Positions 60,201 through 64,000 of a stretch of 64,000 nucleotides of DNA are shown piece after piece. This DNA is from Eonycteris spelaea (Eukaryota > Chordata > Mammalia > Chiroptera > Pteropodidae): contig PUFA01000021.1 in the NCBI GenBank assembly GCA_003508835.1, positions 6,922,501-6,986,500 on the forward strand, given 5' to 3'. Each line of letters opens with the position of its first letter. Positions within the stretch are counted from its first letter, which is position 1. Below the pieces are notes generated by a model that saw only the letters and a list, made by a program, of their open reading frames with translations, was not told the origin of the DNA and searched no databases. Both the position numbers and the translations under genes were made by a program.

Positions 60201-62217
60201 ACCAAAAAGAAAGCACATTGCTATCCCAATAAACTTTTATTATCACATCCAACTCTAAATCTTTCAATAAACCTTCTCATACTTACTTCTTTATGGTTGG
60301 ACCACAGTTTTTTAGATTAAATTACAGTTGTTAAAGATTTACTCATTCTGTTTTTTTTTTCCTTTCATATATTAAGTAATTACAGAGTATGTCCCTTGAC
60401 CTAAATCAGAAAGGATGAATAAAATTATATTTGTGTGACATGACAACATTAACTGCATAAAAGTGCTTTAAACATTCTTTTGTAATGGTTTAAACTACTA
60501 ATTTTATTCATTCAGTCAGTCAGTGATTATATGTTCCTCCAGGAAAACTCATGTAATAAAGGGGACAGAATTATGTTTCTGACCCTGAGCTCATACTTAG
60601 AGCCACAACATGAGCACAGTGACCTAATCCACAGCACGTTACCATCCGTCCTTTGTACAGGTGACCAAGCATCCCTGTGCTCAGACAGACACAGACAGTT
60701 AAGAAGCCCATGCATAGACCTCAGCCAATTTCTACATAGTGGGAGCCAACAAATCTGAACACTCAGACTCATTTCAATGGAACAGAATAGTTAGTTACAT
60801 GGGCGGCTGATGGGTGTGAAAGAGCTGGCTTATGGCCATGGTTGGGGAAGAAACCCAAGAGATATGTTAAAATGAGGACGCAAAGTAATCAACAAAATAT
60901 GTGCACAGAACAATAAATAGTTTAGTTTGGCTGGGTTAGTATTGCAAAAAGTCGTGAGTAGGAAATAAGCCTAGAAATTTATATTAGAACCAGATTGTAG
61001 GTGGCATTGATTACCAGGATAAGGAGACGAAACTCAAACTAGAGACATCATTGATAAGTTCCAAGCAGACAAATGACTTAAAGTAATAGTGATAAGTTAA
61101 TTTTAATATATCATAATTAACTTCACAGTGCATGGAACTGAATGGAAAATAAAGATTAGTAAGTCATAGTACTTGGCTTCCAGAGGAAAAAATACACATG
61201 CATACAAAGTAAAATAATGAAAATATACCTATACTATAAGACAGAAAAAGCTAATGTTTATTTTTAAAAAAGGATCAAAATGATTTGGCAATCTTATCAG
61301 CCCCACACATTCATTGCCTCTATATGGTTTTTCTTCCAATTACTAACTCTATATTGTCAATTCAGAAACAAATATGATTTTAGATTTTCCCAGTTGTAGC
61401 AAATGCTAGACTTTTATATGTGCCCTCCACTGATCCACTGGATATAAGCTACTCTCTTGAGTAAGGCAGCTTATTTGACCAAGGTCAATTCCTGAGTAGG
61501 AACTTAACCATGAAGTCAGAGCTAATACACCCTGCATTTGGGGCAATGGTGGCCCTACTCTAAAGAGGACTCTGGACAGCACAGTACCCACCCCACCCAT
61601 GCAAAAATAGTTTCCCTTGGATTCTGGCTGGACTTTCTTCCTAAGAAAACTTACATGAGGAAGGTCAGTAGTCAACTATAGCTATTGCCACTACAGCTGG
61701 TCTTAAGGCCATAATAGTTACTCATCATCTCTCCTCTGCCACCCATGTTATATTCGCCACTTTCTTCTGTAGGACCTCGACTGGCCTTGGGGAATGACTT
61801 TGTGTGGTGAATCAGACCCTTGTCTCCAAGAGATCTGTGCTCCTGTCTGCCTTATCCTTCTAGGGGTTAGCTGATGTCTTGTCTGTTTACAATAAAGATT
61901 GAAAGGAAGAGTGCTAAAACATACCATTGTGGATTATTGGGTGCTGAAATTTTCTTCCCTGGCCCCTTATATAACAAAAGCTTTTCCTCATTTACCCCTC
62001 CCAGAAAAGAGCCTGCTTTCCTTGTTTGCTAGTCCCTTGGAGCAAGGAGACAAAAATGGCCATAAAGCAGCCATAGCTTTAGGTTTAATAGGACTGCCAT
62101 TGCATCCCCTATGGAAGTATTTCCCCTCTTAGAATCAAATCTGTGGAGGTTAAGAGTCTCATGAAAAAGAAGCACAAATTCCCAAGTCTGCCATTGGAAA
62201 TATTAGTCCTTGAGGCA
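57218..62217. other. Non-coding DNA, little recognised
   Basis: No supported gene across 5 kb. Some parts (58960-59330, 61400-62130) are richer in GC and look like very old repeat or LTR sequence, but I cannot name them. Open frames at 57734-58000 (+), 58944-59239 (-), 60527-60772 (both strands), 61406-61675 (-) and 61899-62132 (+) have no recognisable domain. Confidence 0.4.
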
Positions 62218-62584
62218 TGTATTAGTCTGATGGGCTGCCATAAAAAGACATCATAGACTAGGTATCTTAAACAACATAATATATATTCTCACAGTTCTGC
62301 AAACTCACAGTTTTGGCTGGAAAGTCCAAAATCAAATGCTGCAGGGTTAGGTTTCTGGTGAGAGTTCTTTTGCTGGCTTGCAGGTGGCTGCCTTCTTGCT
62401 GTGTCAACCCATGGCAGAGAGTGAGCTCTCTTGTATCTCTTCTTATAAGAACACGAATCACACTAGGTTAGGACCCCCACATTGATTTGCTTCCGTAAAG
62501 GCTCTATCTCCAAATATAGTCATATTGGGAATTAGGGCTTAAGCATATGAATTTGAGGGGTACGTAATCAGTTAATCCATAGCA
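62218..62584 (-). repeat. MaLR-type LTR, minus strand
   Basis: Starts TGTATTAGTCTGATGGGCTGCCA and ends AGTTAATCCATAGCA on the plus strand. Inside, ATTCTCACAGTTCTGCAAAC, GGCTTGCAGGTGGCTGCCTTC, TCTTCTTATAAGAACACGAA and GGGAATTAGGGCTTAAGCATATG are the complement of an MLT1/MST-like LTR. It belongs to the same broad group as 39060-41045, in the opposite orientation. Confidence 0.7.
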
Positions 62585-63100
62585 TTCTGACATTGGTTCC
62601 TCAAAATTCATGTCCTTATCATATGTAAAATCCATTAAGTCCATCCCAACAGCCCCAATGATCTCTACTTATTTCAGCTTCAACTCTAAAGCCTAAAGCC
62701 CTGAATCTCATCTAAATATTATCTACATCAGGTAGACACATGTGGTTGTACAAGGCAGAAGCTTCTGCAATGTCTTGAAGAAAGGGAAGCGTGCTAGCCT
62801 CTCAGAGAAAGGAGAATCCAGGGACTCGAGTAGTTAAGGACATCTCTCCAGATAGTCCTGTTCTAAGTTTAATGGTCTCAGTTCTTCACAATCAGGGTCC
62901 TGACATTGGCAAAGCAGATCTTTAGATGAAGATTCCATCAGCTCTGGAGCTCTTACACTCTCATAAACAAGACCTGAACAGAATCTCTCATCTTTTTCTA
63001 CTTTCTGACTGCAGAAGTTAAGACTCTAATATAATAATGGCTCTTTGTCCTGCATGCTTTGTCTTATGTAGGAGTTATTCACCTTCAGCCTTCGAGTATC
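62585..63100 (-). repeat. MaLR-type internal sequence, minus strand
   Basis: Directly after the LTR, CTCAAAATTCATGTCCTTATC, CCATCCCAACAGCCCCAATG and TTCAGCTTCAACTCTAAAGCC match the minus-strand internal region that adjoins MaLR LTRs. The right limit is unclear. Confidence 0.5.
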
Positions 63101-64000
63101 TTTTTTAAATACACTGCTAATTTCCAGCAATAAACATCCTATTTACTAGAATCACTACCTCCTCCAAACCCATCAGACACTTGACTTAGAGTGCACACAG
63201 GCACATTCCCTCCCACTAGTATTCCATCCCAGTTCACCACCAGCGAAGGCTGCACGTTTGTGCCAGAACCACATACTATAACCAGTGCTCCATCTTCCAC
63301 AAATAATGAGATTTTTACAGCCAGCTAGGCACGGGGTAACTGAGTTTAAAACCCCCATTTTAGAGTCAGCTTTCTATATCAATGGCCGGCACCAACTATC
63401 TTATGTAAGATTCCCAGGAACCAGACGCTGCATCTCTGAAGTTTGCACACAAGTGGTTCATAAAAGAGGAAGAGGTGGGAGGAGCAAAACTGGGCAGATA
63501 GAGAGATTGGACTGTGATGAACTTTCAACTAGATATCATGGGGTGCTCTGGAGTTGGGAAGACCCTTGCCTTGTTTCAAAGAATCAAGCCACTTTACTCC
63601 TACATCAAGTCATCGGTTACAGGTTGCCTTTGGAAAAGCAGGCATAAACTTGGACAAAGCACCTTCCTTCAGCTAAGGGCAGTTCCTGGAGAGGCACTGA
63701 GCCGTGAGCTGTCAACAGACAAGACTACCAGCAGCTGCGAGAATAAAGGCCTAGTTCCTGAAGGAAATGACACACCAAGATGGCCTCAGCTGACTTCCAG
63801 GGCCTTTCCTTTACATTTGACATTGATTAGACATTTTGTTAATAATTTAGCTCATTCAGCCTGCTTAAAGGCTCTCATCCATAACAAATATCACTAACCG
63901 AGATCACTCCTTTGCCCAAAGCTATCCTGTCCTCTCTTGACAAAATTGGACAAATAAGGTGTAAAGGAAAGGCCAAATTTAGTCCCTATTCAGTTCCATT
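63101..64000. other. Probable old repeat sequence, unassigned
   Basis: Composition and phrases (GGTGGGAGGAGCAAAACTGGGCAGATAGAG, GAAATGACACACCAAGATGG) look like an ancient LTR/ERV sequence, perhaps continuing the MaLR-type element. Overlapping plus-strand frames at 63285-63647 and 63514-63897 have no retroviral motif and are not called as genes. Confidence 0.35.

Noticed and set aside
61899..62132. A 77-codon frame with a plausible protein composition
   Set aside because: No recognisable domain, no initiation context and surrounding sequence that looks like old repeat DNA.

Overview
This window is vertebrate nuclear DNA: AT-rich, almost free of CpG, and built from layered transposon relics (L1, L2, MIR, MaLR/ERVL-type LTRs, a hAT-type MITE) plus microsatellites. 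I see no intact cellular gene. Two signals point to a bat, probably an Old World fruit bat (Pteropodidae). One is a 5S rRNA-derived SINE at 55021-55258 with target-site duplications, resembling the MEG-R SINEs known from megabats. The other is a set of L1 3' ends of the laurasiatherian/bat type, several reading 'gacattggttaataaaatt' in the minus orientation. The assignment is an inference.

The main feature is a 5.67-kb gammaretrovirus-like provirus at 13380-19051, plus strand. It has two LTRs (543 and 544 bp) without a single substitution between them by eye, a 4-bp CATT target-site duplication, a proline-tRNA primer binding site, a leader with a splice donor, gag, pol and env remnants, and a polypurine tract. 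The interior is heavily damaged. Most of MA, p12 and N-terminal CA are missing. Protease and the RT polymerase domain are deleted, so that the nucleocapsid zinc knuckle is joined in frame to the RT connection/RNase H region. Integrase keeps its DD35E residues but has a nonsense codon. Env lacks nearly all of the TM ectodomain. Matching LTRs around a decayed interior suggest an already defective genome was copied recently in trans.

Layout: 1-13.2 kb is AT-rich intergenic or intronic DNA with MIR and L1 scraps and two conserved-noncoding-like blocks (about 2.2-3.0 and 9.1-9.7 kb). At 13.26-13.38 kb is an L1 3' end, and the provirus sits at its edge. At 19.4-21 kb is a minus-strand L1. From 23.4 to 27.1 kb are a hAT MITE, MIRs, an L2 and other old repeats. 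From 27.1 to 32.6 kb little is recognisable. From 32.8 to 34.3 kb are L1 fragments. From 38.2 to 41.7 kb is a nest: minus-strand L1, a MaLR-type LTR split by a plus-strand L1, then a reversed MLT2-type LTR with a GATA expansion. From 43.8 to 57.2 kb are L1, MIR and microsatellites, the 5S SINE, and a third conserved-looking block (55.6-56.1 kb). From 62.2 to about 63.1 kb is a minus-strand MaLR-type LTR with internal sequence.

There is no operon or pathway here. The functional relations are those within the provirus and the nesting order of the repeats.
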